Below are positions 25,756 through 33,813 of a stretch of DNA of 64,000 nt, one piece after another. The first letter of the stretch is position 1; every line of letters begins with the position of its first letter. The notes beneath the pieces were generated by a model that had not been told where the DNA came from, did not search any database, and saw only the letters and a program-made list of their open reading frames with translations. The stretch lies in NCBI GenBank assembly GCA_965207125.1, contig OZ242263.1, forward strand, positions 1-64,000, written 5' to 3'. The DNA is from G965207125 sp965207125 (GTDB taxonomy: Bacteria; Pseudomonadota; Alphaproteobacteria; Puniceispirillales; UBA1172). A program made the position numbers and the translations under genes.

Positions 25756-27225
25756 ATGTGCTTAAAACGTAATCACTTAAACTTGCCTTCGTCAATGTAT
25801 ATAAGCGTTGAGGCGGCAAAATTTTCGAAAACCACCCTAATCTATCAGAATATAGCTTGGAGCAAGCGTTTGGGGCTAGAAAAGCTTTTAAGTGATAACC
25901 ATGAATGGGTCAAACGATTTGCACGATTTATACCGCTTGAAGGAAGTTTTGATAAACCACTCGCGCTTTGCTATCACGGGCATCAATTCGGGGTTTATAA
26001 TCCTGATATCGGGGACGGCCGTGGCTTTCTTTACGCGCAGATCCAAGACCCGGTTAGCGGCAATCTTCTTGATTTTGGCACGAAAGGGTCAGGGCAAACG
26101 CCTTTTTCCCGCTCCGCAGACGGGCGCCTGACCTTAAAAGGTGCGGTGCGCGAGATTCTAGCGAGCGAAATGCTCGATGCGTTGGGGGTTAAAACCTCAA
26201 AGACATTCTCGGTGATCGAGACCGGCGAGGAACTCCAGCGCCAGGACGAGCCTTCACCCACACGCTCGGCGGTGCTGGTGAGGTTATCGCATGGGCATAT
26301 CCGAATCGGTAGTTTTCAACGTTTGGCCTTTATGGGGGAGGCTGAGAACATTGAGGTTTTATTGCGCTATGTCCTCAAGAACTATTGTGTTGATAGCCCT
26401 GCAGAGGACACGCCTTTGGACGAGGCGATTGTATGGTTTATCCGCTGTGTTGCTGAAAAGATCGCCACCCTAACAGCATCATGGATGGCAGCGGGATTCG
26501 TCCACGGGGTTCTCAACACCGATAACTACAATATCACCGGTGAGGGTTTCGATTATGGGCCGTGGCGCTTTCTGCCCCGTCTTGAGCCAGAATTTACCGC
26601 TGCGTATTTTGATTACCAAGGGCGGTATTGTTATGGACGCCAGCCTGAGGCAGGTTTTTGGGCGTTATGCCGCCTTGCTGATTGCTTTGTGACGTTGATC
26701 TCGCCTGAACGCCTTGAGAAGGCGGTGGGTAGATATTACGAAGCCCTTGAAAATGCGATGGTTACCGCCACTTGCGGGCGGCTAGGGGTGGACGACTCAT
26801 GGGATGAGGCGGGTAAGATGGTGGCGCAGTTCATGGCGGCTTTACGCCAGTCTGACATAGGTTTTGAGGACGCTTTTTTTGATTGGTATGGCGGCGAGGC
26901 GAGTGAGAGGCGTGCATTGGTCGGAAAACGGCGCGATTTCTATAACTCATCGGCGTTTGCTGAGGCTTTGCCTTTGCTCAGCTCAGCCCCAACCCTAGGG
27001 GGGATCTCTAGGGATCACGCGTATTTTGCCGGCGATGATCCGGTAACGATGCTCATAGATGAAGTAGAGGCGATCTGGGAACCGATCGCTTTGTCTGACG
27101 ATTGGAGCAAGGCCCGCGATAAAATCGCCGCTATTCACGTCATGGCGGACGCTTACCGGCTTTACGCGCAAAAACCTCAATCCCGTATTAGGGGCGTATT
27201 GGCGGGCGAGGCTATAGTAAAGTAA
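25756..27225 (+). CDS. selO: SelO family protein AMPylase (489 aa)
   Basis: SelO/YdiU pseudokinase that transfers AMP from ATP to Ser/Thr/Tyr of target proteins and is linked to redox stress. Visible signatures: CYHGHQFGVYNPDIGDGRGF near residue 75, FGTKGSGQTPFSR, LKGAVREILASEML, the nucleotide-binding VRLSHGHIRIGSF, and the active-site FVHGVLNTDNYNITGEGFDY. The length matches the family (about 480). Oddity: there is no Cys near the C-terminus, where many members have the Cys or Sec that forms a regulatory disulfide. Divergent from the Rieske gene (44 bp apart). Its 3' end overlaps the convergent Lrp gene by 14 nt. Confidence 0.92.
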   Translation: MCLKRNHLNLPSSMYISVEAAKFSKTTLIYQNIAWSKRLGLEKLLSDNHEWVKRFARFIPLEGSFDKPLALCYHGHQFGVYNPDIGDGRGFLYAQIQDPVSGNLLDFGTKGSGQTPFSRSADGRLTLKGAVREILASEMLDALGVKTSKTFSVIETGEELQRQDEPSPTRSAVLVRLSHGHIRIGSFQRLAFMGEAENIEVLLRYVLKNYCVDSPAEDTPLDEAIVWFIRCVAEKIATLTASWMAAGFVHGVLNTDNYNITGEGFDYGPWRFLPRLEPEFTAAYFDYQGRYCYGRQPEAGFWALCRLADCFVTLISPERLEKAVGRYYEALENAMVTATCGRLGVDDSWDEAGKMVAQFMAALRQSDIGFEDAFFDWYGGEASERRALVGKRRDFYNSSAFAEALPLLSSAPTLGGISRDHAYFAGDDPVTMLIDEVEAIWEPIALSDDWSKARDKIAAIHVMADAYRLYAQKPQSRIRGVLAGEAIVK

Positions 27226-27685
27226 CGGGAATGTTTCGGTTGATCACTGTTCTTAAGACGAAATTTGATTCGATGCTCTGCACATGCGGCAGAGATGAGA
27301 GGTAATCGGTGTGTATCGCACCGTAATCAGCTACATCCCTCGCGGCGATCCGCAAAATGTAATCTTTGGCCCCAGCCATTAAGAAACAAGCGAGAAGATT
27401 GGGGATGTCCATCACCGCTTTTTCGAACTCAGCTAACACCTTGGATGATTGTCCCGAAAGCGTGATTTGCGCCAAGACCATTACTGCATAGCCGATTTTC
27501 GCCGGGTTTAATTCGGCTTGGTATCCGTGGATAACTTCGTCGCGTTCCAGATTAGCTACGCGGCGATGACAGGCGGATGGGGATAAACCGATCCGGTCTG
27601 CTAGTTCGACATTGGTAAGGCGGGCGTTTTGCTGCAGCTCAGTAAGAATAGAGCGATCAAGCTGGTCAAAAGATTTAATCGGCAT
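27212..27685 (-). CDS. Lrp/AsnC-family transcriptional regulator (157 aa)
   Basis: N-terminal winged helix-turn-helix (LDRSILTELQQNARLTNVEL, ADRIGLSPSACHRRVANLE) and C-terminal RAM/AsnC ligand domain (about 70-150, MAGAKDYILRI). Full family length. Lrp-type proteins form octamers that sense amino acids. It is divergently transcribed from alanine dehydrogenase with a 171-bp AT-rich gap, the arrangement of AldR/PutR-type local regulators. Activation or repression of ald by alanine is therefore a reasonable inference. The palindrome-like ATTATTCCAATAATAAT near 27717-27733 could be a binding site. Confidence 0.9.
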   Translation of the reverse strand: MPIKSFDQLDRSILTELQQNARLTNVELADRIGLSPSACHRRVANLERDEVIHGYQAELNPAKIGYAVMVLAQITLSGQSSKVLAEFEKAVMDIPNLLACFLMAGAKDYILRIAARDVADYGAIHTDYLSSLPHVQSIESNFVLRTVINRNIPVTLL

Positions 27686-27856
27686 AATATTTTGCTATCA
27701 GTTTCGTTTCTCATATATTATTCCAATAATAATCGATAAAATCGAATAAATCACTAAAAACCTAATCTTTGCCTTAGAAAATTGCAAGCACCTTGCGCTT
27801 AACTCGCTGTATAGTCGGCCATTAAGAATGAAAATCTATAACGAAGGAGGAAAGTT

Positions 27857-28957
27857 ATGCGTATTGGCGTTCCAAAGGAAATCAAGAATAAAGAATATCG
27901 GGTTGGTCTTGTGCCGAGTTCGGTTGCAGAACTGGTTGGGCGCGGGCATTCGGTGCTGGTCGAGACCAAAGCGGGCGGAGGAATCGGCTCAAGTGATGAA
28001 GAATACAAGAAGGCCGGGGCGGAGATTGTGCCTGAGGCCGCCGCCGTTTTTGCCGATAGCGAAATGATCGTTAAGGTTAAAGAACCGCAGGAAGTTGAAT
28101 GGAAAAAACTGAGGCGAGGGCAGATTCTTTTCACCTATCTGCATCTTGCGCCGGACCCAGCACAAACCATCGGATTGATGGAGTCAGGATGCACAGCCAT
28201 CGCTTATGAGACGGTGACGGATGACCAAGGCGGCTTGCCGTTGCTCGCACCAATGAGTGAAGTAGCAGGAAGGCTCTCTATACTAGAGGGGGGATTTTTC
28301 TTGAAGCGCACGGCCGGAGGTCGCGGGGTTTTATTATCAGGAGTTCCTGGTGTAGAGGCGGCTGATATTGTTATTATCGGCGGCGGTGTTGTCGGCACGA
28401 ACGCTGCGAAAGTAGCGGTGGGAGTAGGCGCGAAGGTGACTATTTTGGACAGGTCAGTGCCGCGCTTGCGCTATCTTGACGATGTTTTTGGCGGCCAACT
28501 GATTACCCGTTATTCGACCGCCCATGCGATTGAGGAGTCCATAGCCTCAGCCGATTTGGTGATCGGGGCGGTGTTAGTCCCAGGGGCGGCGGCGCCTCGC
28601 CTTATTCGCCGTACGCACCTTAAGATGATGAAGCCGGGCTCGGTTCTGTGTGATGTTGCGATTGATCAGGGCGGCTGTTTTGAAACCTCAAAGGCAACCA
28701 CCCATGAAGACCCGGTTTATGAGGTCGATGGGGTGATTCATTACTGTGTTGCTAATATGCCCGGCTCGGTGCCTCGAACCTCAAGCCAGGCGTTGAATAA
28801 CGCGACTTTGCCTTTCACCCTCGCTCTGGCAGAGCATGGTGAGAAGGCTTTAGAGGCTAACCCGCATCTGATGAACGGGTTGAATGTCAGGGGCGGAAAA
28901 ATTATCCATCCGGCGGTGCTAGAGGCCCTTGGCGAGAAACCAACTCTCGCAGCTTAG
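27857..28957 (+). CDS. ald: Alanine dehydrogenase
   Basis: NAD-dependent L-alanine dehydrogenase (alanine + H2O + NAD to pyruvate + NH4 + NADH), a cytosolic hexamer. Signatures: N-terminal MRIGVPKEIKNKEYRVGLVP with Arg15, Lys75 in VKVKEPQ, His96 in FTYLHLAPD, and the Rossmann loop GGGVVGTNAAKVAVG at about 175-190. The length of 366 is close to the 370 typical of the family. Strong AAGGAGG ribosome binding site 7 nt before the ATG. The divergent Lrp gene is its likely regulator. Followed by a tRNA-Ala, a neighbour only by position. Confidence 0.95.
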   Translation: MRIGVPKEIKNKEYRVGLVPSSVAELVGRGHSVLVETKAGGGIGSSDEEYKKAGAEIVPEAAAVFADSEMIVKVKEPQEVEWKKLRRGQILFTYLHLAPDPAQTIGLMESGCTAIAYETVTDDQGGLPLLAPMSEVAGRLSILEGGFFLKRTAGGRGVLLSGVPGVEAADIVIIGGGVVGTNAAKVAVGVGAKVTILDRSVPRLRYLDDVFGGQLITRYSTAHAIEESIASADLVIGAVLVPGAAAPRLIRRTHLKMMKPGSVLCDVAIDQGGCFETSKATTHEDPVYEVDGVIHYCVANMPGSVPRTSSQALNNATLPFTLALAEHGEKALEANPHLMNGLNVRGGKIIHPAVLEALGEKPTLAA

Positions 28958-29021
28958 TAATTTTTGTGAGAAAGGGCTTGACGCCAGCCGCCAGCTGACC
29001 CATAAAGACGCCTTGTCAGTT

Positions 29022-29097
29022 GGGGCCATAGCTCAGCTGGGAGAGCGCCTGCTTTGCAAGCAGGAGGTCGTCGGTTCGATCCCGTCTGGCTCCACCA
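29022..29097 (+). tRNA. tRNA-Ala (anticodon TGC)
   Basis: 76-nt cloverleaf. GGGGCCA pairs with TGGCTCC (one G-U pair). D arm GCTCAGCTGGGAGAGC, anticodon stem CCTGC/GCAGG with loop TTTGCAA (TGC), T loop TTCGATC, discriminator A and encoded CCA. Confidence 0.97.
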
Positions 29098-29130
29098 TTA
29101 AACTGATTAGATTACGCAAGGAGGCGAAAC

Positions 29131-29316
29131 ATGGCAGTTCCAAAGCGCAAAACCACCCCATCAAAGCGAGGGATGCGCCGTGCTCATCAGGCGATTGCTC
29201 CTGATGCTTATGTCGAGGATAAAACGACCGGTGAACTTCATCGTCCCCATCATCTTGATCCCAAGACGGGAATGTATAAGGGACGTCAAGTTCTAAAGGT
29301 CAAAAGCCGCATTTAA
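29131..29316 (+). CDS. rpmF: 50S ribosomal protein L32
   Basis: 61 residues beginning MAVPKRKTTPSKRGMRRAH, the invariant L32 start; a basic, small large-subunit protein. The zinc-ribbon cysteines of some L32 proteins are absent, as is usual for alphaproteobacteria. AAGGAGG lies 5 nt upstream. The usual plsX-fabH neighbours do not follow here; the gene sits between tRNA-Ala and hspQ. Confidence 0.97.
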   Translation: MAVPKRKTTPSKRGMRRAHQAIAPDAYVEDKTTGELHRPHHLDPKTGMYKGRQVLKVKSRI

Positions 29317-29415
29317 AACTGTGCGTTGCTGATATCTCTTGCAATTTCCTGTGGTAAGTCTATTTTTGGTTGAAGGGCTTTATGTCCGATTTTATTGTGC
29401 TATAACGGTGTGGTA

Positions 29416-29760
29416 ATGAGTGAAAAATCTAAAATATCCCCTGTTCCTCTCTTTAGCATCGGCGATGTTGTTAAGCACCGCCATTTTTCGTTCCGAGGGG
29501 TGGTCTTTGACGTGGATCCTGAGTTCGACAATACTGAGGAATGGTATAATGCCATCCCTGCCGAAGTACGCCCAAGTCGTGAGCAACCTTTTTATCACTT
29601 GCTTGCTGAAAATGAGGAGAGTTTTTACACCGCTTATGTCAGCCAGCAGAATCTCGTCCCTGACGCCGAATCAGGGCCGGTGGAGCATCCCGAACTCCCT
29701 GACCTGTTCGATGAGTTTGAAGGCGGACGATACCAGCTGCGGCGTTTCAGCATTAATTAG
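29416..29760 (+). CDS. hspQ: Heat-shock protein HspQ (YccV family)
   Basis: Hemimethylated-DNA-binding YccV-like domain protein. It carries FSIGDVVKHRHFSFRGVVFD, the mid motif EEWY...R..QPFYHLL and SQQNLVPD, all characteristic. In Escherichia coli HspQ modulates Lon and DnaA stability. Start chosen at ATG 29416 (114 aa) because the family begins just before FSIGDVV; an in-frame TTG lies 21 nt upstream. The C-terminal PDLFDEFEGGRYQLRRF is slightly longer than in enterobacteria. Confidence 0.88.
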   Translation: MSEKSKISPVPLFSIGDVVKHRHFSFRGVVFDVDPEFDNTEEWYNAIPAEVRPSREQPFYHLLAENEESFYTAYVSQQNLVPDAESGPVEHPELPDLFDEFEGGRYQLRRFSIN

Positions 29761-29807
29761 TCATCCCTTAACCCACAATTAACTCAAGTTAAGCGTGCGC
29801 TTTTTCC

Positions 29808-29836
29808 TTGACTTAACCACGGTCAAAGATCATATA
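29808..29836 (+). promoter_or_regulatory. Putative promoter of the Rrf2-suf operon
   Basis: TTGACT (29808-29813), 17-bp spacer, CATATA (29831-29836), immediately before the operator repeats. Confidence 0.45.
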
Positions 29837-29842
29837 GGTAAT

Positions 29843-29880
29843 ATAGAACCAAATTAGTTCTATATCTAAATTAGTTCTAT
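29843..29880. promoter_or_regulatory. Palindromic operators, probable Rrf2 (IscR/SufR-like) sites
   Basis: ATAGAAC-N7-GTTCTAT (29843-29863) is a perfect 7-bp dyad. Its right half, AAATTAGTTCTATA, is repeated at 29868-29881 with a less complete left arm. The AT-rich centre and arm spacing resemble IscR type 1 boxes. Position between the promoter and the regulator gene suggests autoregulation of the suf operon by Fe-S or iron status. Confidence 0.6.
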
Positions 29881-29910
29881 AGTGTGCTCCTTGATAATGG
29901 CTGGGTTTCG

Positions 29911-30390
29911 GTGATTAAACTTAATAAAATGACTGATTATGGAACGGTGGTGCTTAGTGTTCTCGCTAGCGAATACCAGCGTGCGCCGCAAAATTATCTG
30001 GCCGCCTCAGAAATTGCCGGACGATCAGGGTTAACGCGCCCTAGTACGGCTAAATTGCTGAAATGTTTTGCCGTGGCAAAACTTGTTGAAGCGGAGCGGG
30101 GCAAATATGGCGGCTATAGGCTAGCCCTCTCGCCGCACAACATTCCAATCTCACAGATTATCGAGGTGCTTGAGGGGCCAATTGCTCTGACATCTTGCGT
30201 CCTATCATCACCCGACTGCTGCTCGGTCCGGCGGAGCTGCGTTCTTGGCGGGAATTGGGAGAAAGTTAACCAAGCGATCGCGCTTGCGCTGGAAAGCGTA
30301 AGTCTGTTTGATCTCACTAATCCGGCGGGAATGTTTGAAGGACCCCTTCTTGATGAGAATATCGCCGCCACCCACCCAAAGGAATTTTAA
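29911..30390 (+). CDS. Rrf2-family Fe-S-type regulator of the suf operon
   Basis: Winged-helix Rrf2 protein: KLNKMTDYGTVVLSVLA at the N-terminus, recognition region GLTRPSTAKLLKCFAVAKLV, and the wing RGKYGGYRLA. A cysteine-rich segment SCVLSSPDCCSVRRSCVLGG (four Cys) is placed as the Fe-S-binding loop of IscR/RsrR/SufR. I prefer GTG 29911 (159 aa), which gives the family N-terminus IKLNKMTDYG; an in-frame GTG at 29884 would add nine residues. It precedes sufB by 4 nt, so it heads the operon and probably senses its own pathway's product. Confidence 0.85.
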   Translation: MIKLNKMTDYGTVVLSVLASEYQRAPQNYLAASEIAGRSGLTRPSTAKLLKCFAVAKLVEAERGKYGGYRLALSPHNIPISQIIEVLEGPIALTSCVLSSPDCCSVRRSCVLGGNWEKVNQAIALALESVSLFDLTNPAGMFEGPLLDENIAATHPKEF

Positions 30391-30394
30391 GCCT

Positions 30395-31846
30395 ATGTCT
30401 GCAACTGTAGAAACAATCCGTCAAGTTGAAGAAGCAACCGGGCGTTATAAATATGGCTTTGTTACGGATATAGAGGTCGATAAAGCGCCGAAAGGTCTGG
30501 ATGAGGAGACGATCCGCTTTATCTCGGCGCGGAAAAATGAGCCGGAATGGATGCTTTCTTGGCGGCTGAAAGCGTATAAACACTGGCTAACAATGGAAGA
30601 GCCGGACTGGGCAAAACTGAACTATTCGCCGGTGGACTACCAAGACATTCACTATTACGCCGCCCCGAAAACAGGAGATGGGCCAAAATCCCTCGATGAA
30701 GTCGATCCTGAATTGCTGAGAACCTACGAAAAACTCGGCATTCCGCTTAAAGAGCAAGAGATGCTGGCCGGCGTCGCGGTGGATGCGGTTTTCGATTCGG
30801 TGTCGGTGGTGACAACTTTCCGCGATAAATTAGCGGAAGCAGGCGTGATTTTCTGCCCGATCTCTGAGGCTATTCACAATCACCCCGATTTGGTGCAGAA
30901 ATATATCGGCTCAGTCGTCCCGCAAGGCGATAACTACTTTGCCGCCCTCAATTCGGCCGTTTTCACCGATGGGTCCTTCGTCTATATCCCCCGGGGCGTT
31001 CGCTGCCCCATGGAGTTATCCACGTATTTCCGCATCAATGAGCAGAATACCGGGCAGTTTGAGCGTACCCTGATCATCGCTGAGGACGAATCCTATGTGA
31101 GTTATCTTGAGGGGTGCACGGCTCCGCAGCGCGATGAGAACCAGCTGCACGCCGCTGTTGTTGAACTGGTGGCGATGACGGATGCTGAAATCAAATATTC
31201 GACGGTCCAGAACTGGTATCCAGGCGATGAGCAAGGCCGTGGCGGGATTTATAACTTTGTGACCAAGCGCGGAGCCTGCCGAGGCGACAGATCAAAAATC
31301 TCTTGGACCCAGGTCGAGACTGGCTCGGCGATCACTTGGAAATACCCGTCCTGTATTCTGCAAGGCGCTGAGAGTATCGGCGAGTTTTACTCAGTGGCCG
31401 TCACCAATAACGCCCAGCAGGCCGATACTGGCACGAAAATGATCCATATTGGCGCGGGAACGAAATCAACCATCATCTCTAAAGGCATCGCGGCGGGACG
31501 TTCGGATAACACTTATCGCGGATTGGTGCGGATGATGCCCGGGGCTGAAGGTGCGCGCAATTTCACCCAATGCGACAGCTTGCTGGTTGGCGATCAATGC
31601 GGCGCGCATACCGTGCCGTATATCACCTCCCGTAATCCAACCGCTGCGATTGAGCACGAAGCCACCACATCGCGTATTTCCGAAGACCAGATGTTCTATT
31701 GCCTGCAACGCGGGATGACGACCGAAGACGCTGTATCTCTGATCGTCAATGGATTCTGTAAGGAAGTCATGAAGGAATTACCGATGGAATTCGCGGTGGA
31801 AGCACAGAAACTAATCGGAATCTCTTTAGAAGGAAGCGTAGGATAA
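30395..31846 (+). CDS. sufB: Fe-S cluster assembly scaffold subunit SufB
   Basis: SufB of the SufBC2D scaffold, where Fe-S clusters are built from sulfide and iron. 483 residues from ATG 30395, preceded by AAAGGAA inside the end of the regulator. Signatures: VPQGDNYFAALNSAVFTDGS, FVYIPRGVRCPMELSTYFRI, SYLEGCTAPQRDENQLHAAV, and GAHTVPYITSRNPTAAIEHE near the C-terminus with the Cys/Glu sites used by SufB. Longer open frame upstream overlaps the regulator and is unlikely to be used. Six nt before sufC. Confidence 0.97.
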   Translation: MSATVETIRQVEEATGRYKYGFVTDIEVDKAPKGLDEETIRFISARKNEPEWMLSWRLKAYKHWLTMEEPDWAKLNYSPVDYQDIHYYAAPKTGDGPKSLDEVDPELLRTYEKLGIPLKEQEMLAGVAVDAVFDSVSVVTTFRDKLAEAGVIFCPISEAIHNHPDLVQKYIGSVVPQGDNYFAALNSAVFTDGSFVYIPRGVRCPMELSTYFRINEQNTGQFERTLIIAEDESYVSYLEGCTAPQRDENQLHAAVVELVAMTDAEIKYSTVQNWYPGDEQGRGGIYNFVTKRGACRGDRSKISWTQVETGSAITWKYPSCILQGAESIGEFYSVAVTNNAQQADTGTKMIHIGAGTKSTIISKGIAAGRSDNTYRGLVRMMPGAEGARNFTQCDSLLVGDQCGAHTVPYITSRNPTAAIEHEATTSRISEDQMFYCLQRGMTTEDAVSLIVNGFCKEVMKELPMEFAVEAQKLIGISLEGSVG

Positions 31847-31852
31847 AACATC

Positions 31853-32605
31853 ATGGCCTTACTTGAAATCATCAATTTACACGCATCGGCGAGCGATACA
31901 CCTATTCTTAAAGGCATTGATCTAACCATCAACACGGCTGAGATCCACGCGATTATGGGACCGAATGGTTCGGGTAAAAGCACGCTGTCTTACGCGCTGG
32001 CCGGCCGAGAGGATATTGAGATCACCAAAGGTGAGATTCGCCTGGACGGCATCTCTATCCTAGAGATGCCTGCCGATGAACGCGCGCGCGCCGGGCTATT
32101 TCTGGCTTTTCAGTATCCAGTTGAATTGCCTGGCGTTGGCGGGATGGGCTTTTTACGGGCGGCGATTAATGCCCAGCGCGTGGCTGAAGGCCTTGAGGAG
32201 GTAGATTATCTTGAGTTTGCCAAACTGGTGCGCGCAAAGGCGGCCAAACTTGAGATTAGCGATGATATGCTCAAACGCGCGGTGAATGTTGGGTTTTCTG
32301 GCGGTGAGAAAAAACGCTATGAGATTCTTCAGATGATGTTACTTAATCCCCGGATGGCGGTTCTCGATGAGACAGACTCCGGGCTTGACGTGGATGCACT
32401 TAAAATTGTGGCGGATGGCGTTAACGCGCTGAAGTCGGATCGGATCGGCGTCTTGCTGATCACGCATTACCAGCGCTTGCTCGATCATATCGTCCCTGAT
32501 TTTATCCATATTCTCGCGGGCGGGCGGATCGTTAAGTCAGGCGATAAGTCACTGGCGCTTGAGGTCGAGGAAACGGGCTATGGGGGATTTACCGATGCGG
32601 CCTAA
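31853..32605 (+). CDS. sufC: SUF system ATPase SufC
   Basis: ABC-type ATPase (250 aa) that drives conformational change of the SufBCD scaffold; cytosolic and without membrane domains. Walker A is GPNGSGKST near residue 40, the ABC signature SGGEKKR and Walker B MAVLDETDSGLDVDALKIV near 175, with the His switch in LLITHYQRLL. Six nt after sufB; its end overlaps the sufD start by 11 nt, consistent with translational coupling. Confidence 0.97.
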   Translation: MALLEIINLHASASDTPILKGIDLTINTAEIHAIMGPNGSGKSTLSYALAGREDIEITKGEIRLDGISILEMPADERARAGLFLAFQYPVELPGVGGMGFLRAAINAQRVAEGLEEVDYLEFAKLVRAKAAKLEISDDMLKRAVNVGFSGGEKKRYEILQMMLLNPRMAVLDETDSGLDVDALKIVADGVNALKSDRIGVLLITHYQRLLDHIVPDFIHILAGGRIVKSGDKSLALEVEETGYGGFTDAA

Positions 32606-33809
32606 ACTTACCCCATCCTCATCCGGCCTTGAGATGCTCATGAGCGCGGCGGCGGCCCGGCACGTAGCGCGCGATGGCTGGCCAACCACTAAAGATGAAG
32701 CGTGGCGTTTTACCAATCTAAACGCGCTTCGGGCGCGGGATTTCACCCCTGCCCAGAACGTGGTTTTTGATGGCGATGCTGCCTCAGAAAAAAACATCAT
32801 CCAATTTATGAGCGGTATTTGCCAAGATGTTGAAAAATTGACATTAAGTGATGGAATATCTGCCTCACGCCCATCGGATAACGCCGCGCTTGTCGAGGGG
32901 ATCAATGAGGTGACGGAGCATCCTGTGATTGATTTATCTCTTACCTCGGTGGACGCGCCCCTCGCGATCACGGTTGACTCTAAAACCACCGCCCCATTGA
33001 CCTTGCAATTTCGGCATCAGGGGGGGGATATTTCAAGCCATGCGGTGGTGGTGATCGAGGTTAAAAAAGGCGCACGCTTGACTTTGATAGAAGATCACTC
33101 GGGCCTCGATGGCTTATCCGCTCCGCTTATTCGGATTCATCTAGCGGATGGGGCGAAAATGGAGCATTACCGCCGCTTGGCCACCAATCCAGAACATTAC
33201 CATCTTGGGGTTACGATCGTGAGGCTTGAAGCTGATAGTGCCTATCAGAATTATTCAGTCATATCAGGCGGCGTTTTATCGCGCACCGAGACGCATATCA
33301 CACTCGGCGGCGCGCGCGCGGACGCAAGGATGAACTCGGTTTGCCTTGGACGGGGCGAAAGGCAGACGGATATAACCTCAACCGTCAAGCATGACGCGCC
33401 CGATTGTCATTCGATGCAGATTGTTCACAGTGTTTTAGATGATGCGGCAAAGTCGGTGTTTCAGGGTAAGATCAGCGTCGCGCGCGCTGCGCAGAAAACC
33501 GATGGCAACCAGATGAGCCGGGCAATTCTGCTATCGCGTAAATGCGAAGCTAACACCAAGCCAGAACTTGAGATTTACGCCGATGACGTCGCCTGCTCGC
33601 ACGGGGCGACGATGGGCGAGTTGGGGGATGAACAGGTGTTCTATCTGAAAAGCCGGGGGCTGACTGATCATGAGGCGAGGCGGATGTTGATCGAGGCATT
33701 TCTGCTCGAGGTGATCGAGACGATTGAAGATTCTGAGCATCATGCGTGGATGCTAGAGCCGATCAAAACATGGCTGGCCATGGATGATTCACGGCCGCTG
33801 AAGGGGTGA
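32595..33809 (+). CDS. sufD: Fe-S cluster assembly protein SufD
   Basis: SufD paralogue of SufB (404 aa from ATG 32595, overlapping sufC). N-terminal helical region with DEAWRFTNLNALRARDF, then the right-handed beta-helix core, then the typical C-terminal CEANTKPELEIYADDVACSH, GATMGELGDEQVFYLKSRGL. The His in ACSHGAT is the conserved cluster-site residue. An ATG 36 nt upstream in the same frame is possible but deeper in sufC. The N-terminal half is more divergent than the C-terminal half, as is usual. Confidence 0.94.
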   Translation: MRPKLTPSSSGLEMLMSAAAARHVARDGWPTTKDEAWRFTNLNALRARDFTPAQNVVFDGDAASEKNIIQFMSGICQDVEKLTLSDGISASRPSDNAALVEGINEVTEHPVIDLSLTSVDAPLAITVDSKTTAPLTLQFRHQGGDISSHAVVVIEVKKGARLTLIEDHSGLDGLSAPLIRIHLADGAKMEHYRRLATNPEHYHLGVTIVRLEADSAYQNYSVISGGVLSRTETHITLGGARADARMNSVCLGRGERQTDITSTVKHDAPDCHSMQIVHSVLDDAAKSVFQGKISVARAAQKTDGNQMSRAILLSRKCEANTKPELEIYADDVACSHGATMGELGDEQVFYLKSRGLTDHEARRMLIEAFLLEVIETIEDSEHHAWMLEPIKTWLAMDDSRPLKG

Positions 33810-33813
33810 GGTT

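Noticed and set aside
25756..27225. Selenocysteine-containing SelO
   Set aside because: The frame ends at a plain TAA with no in-frame TGA near the C-terminus.
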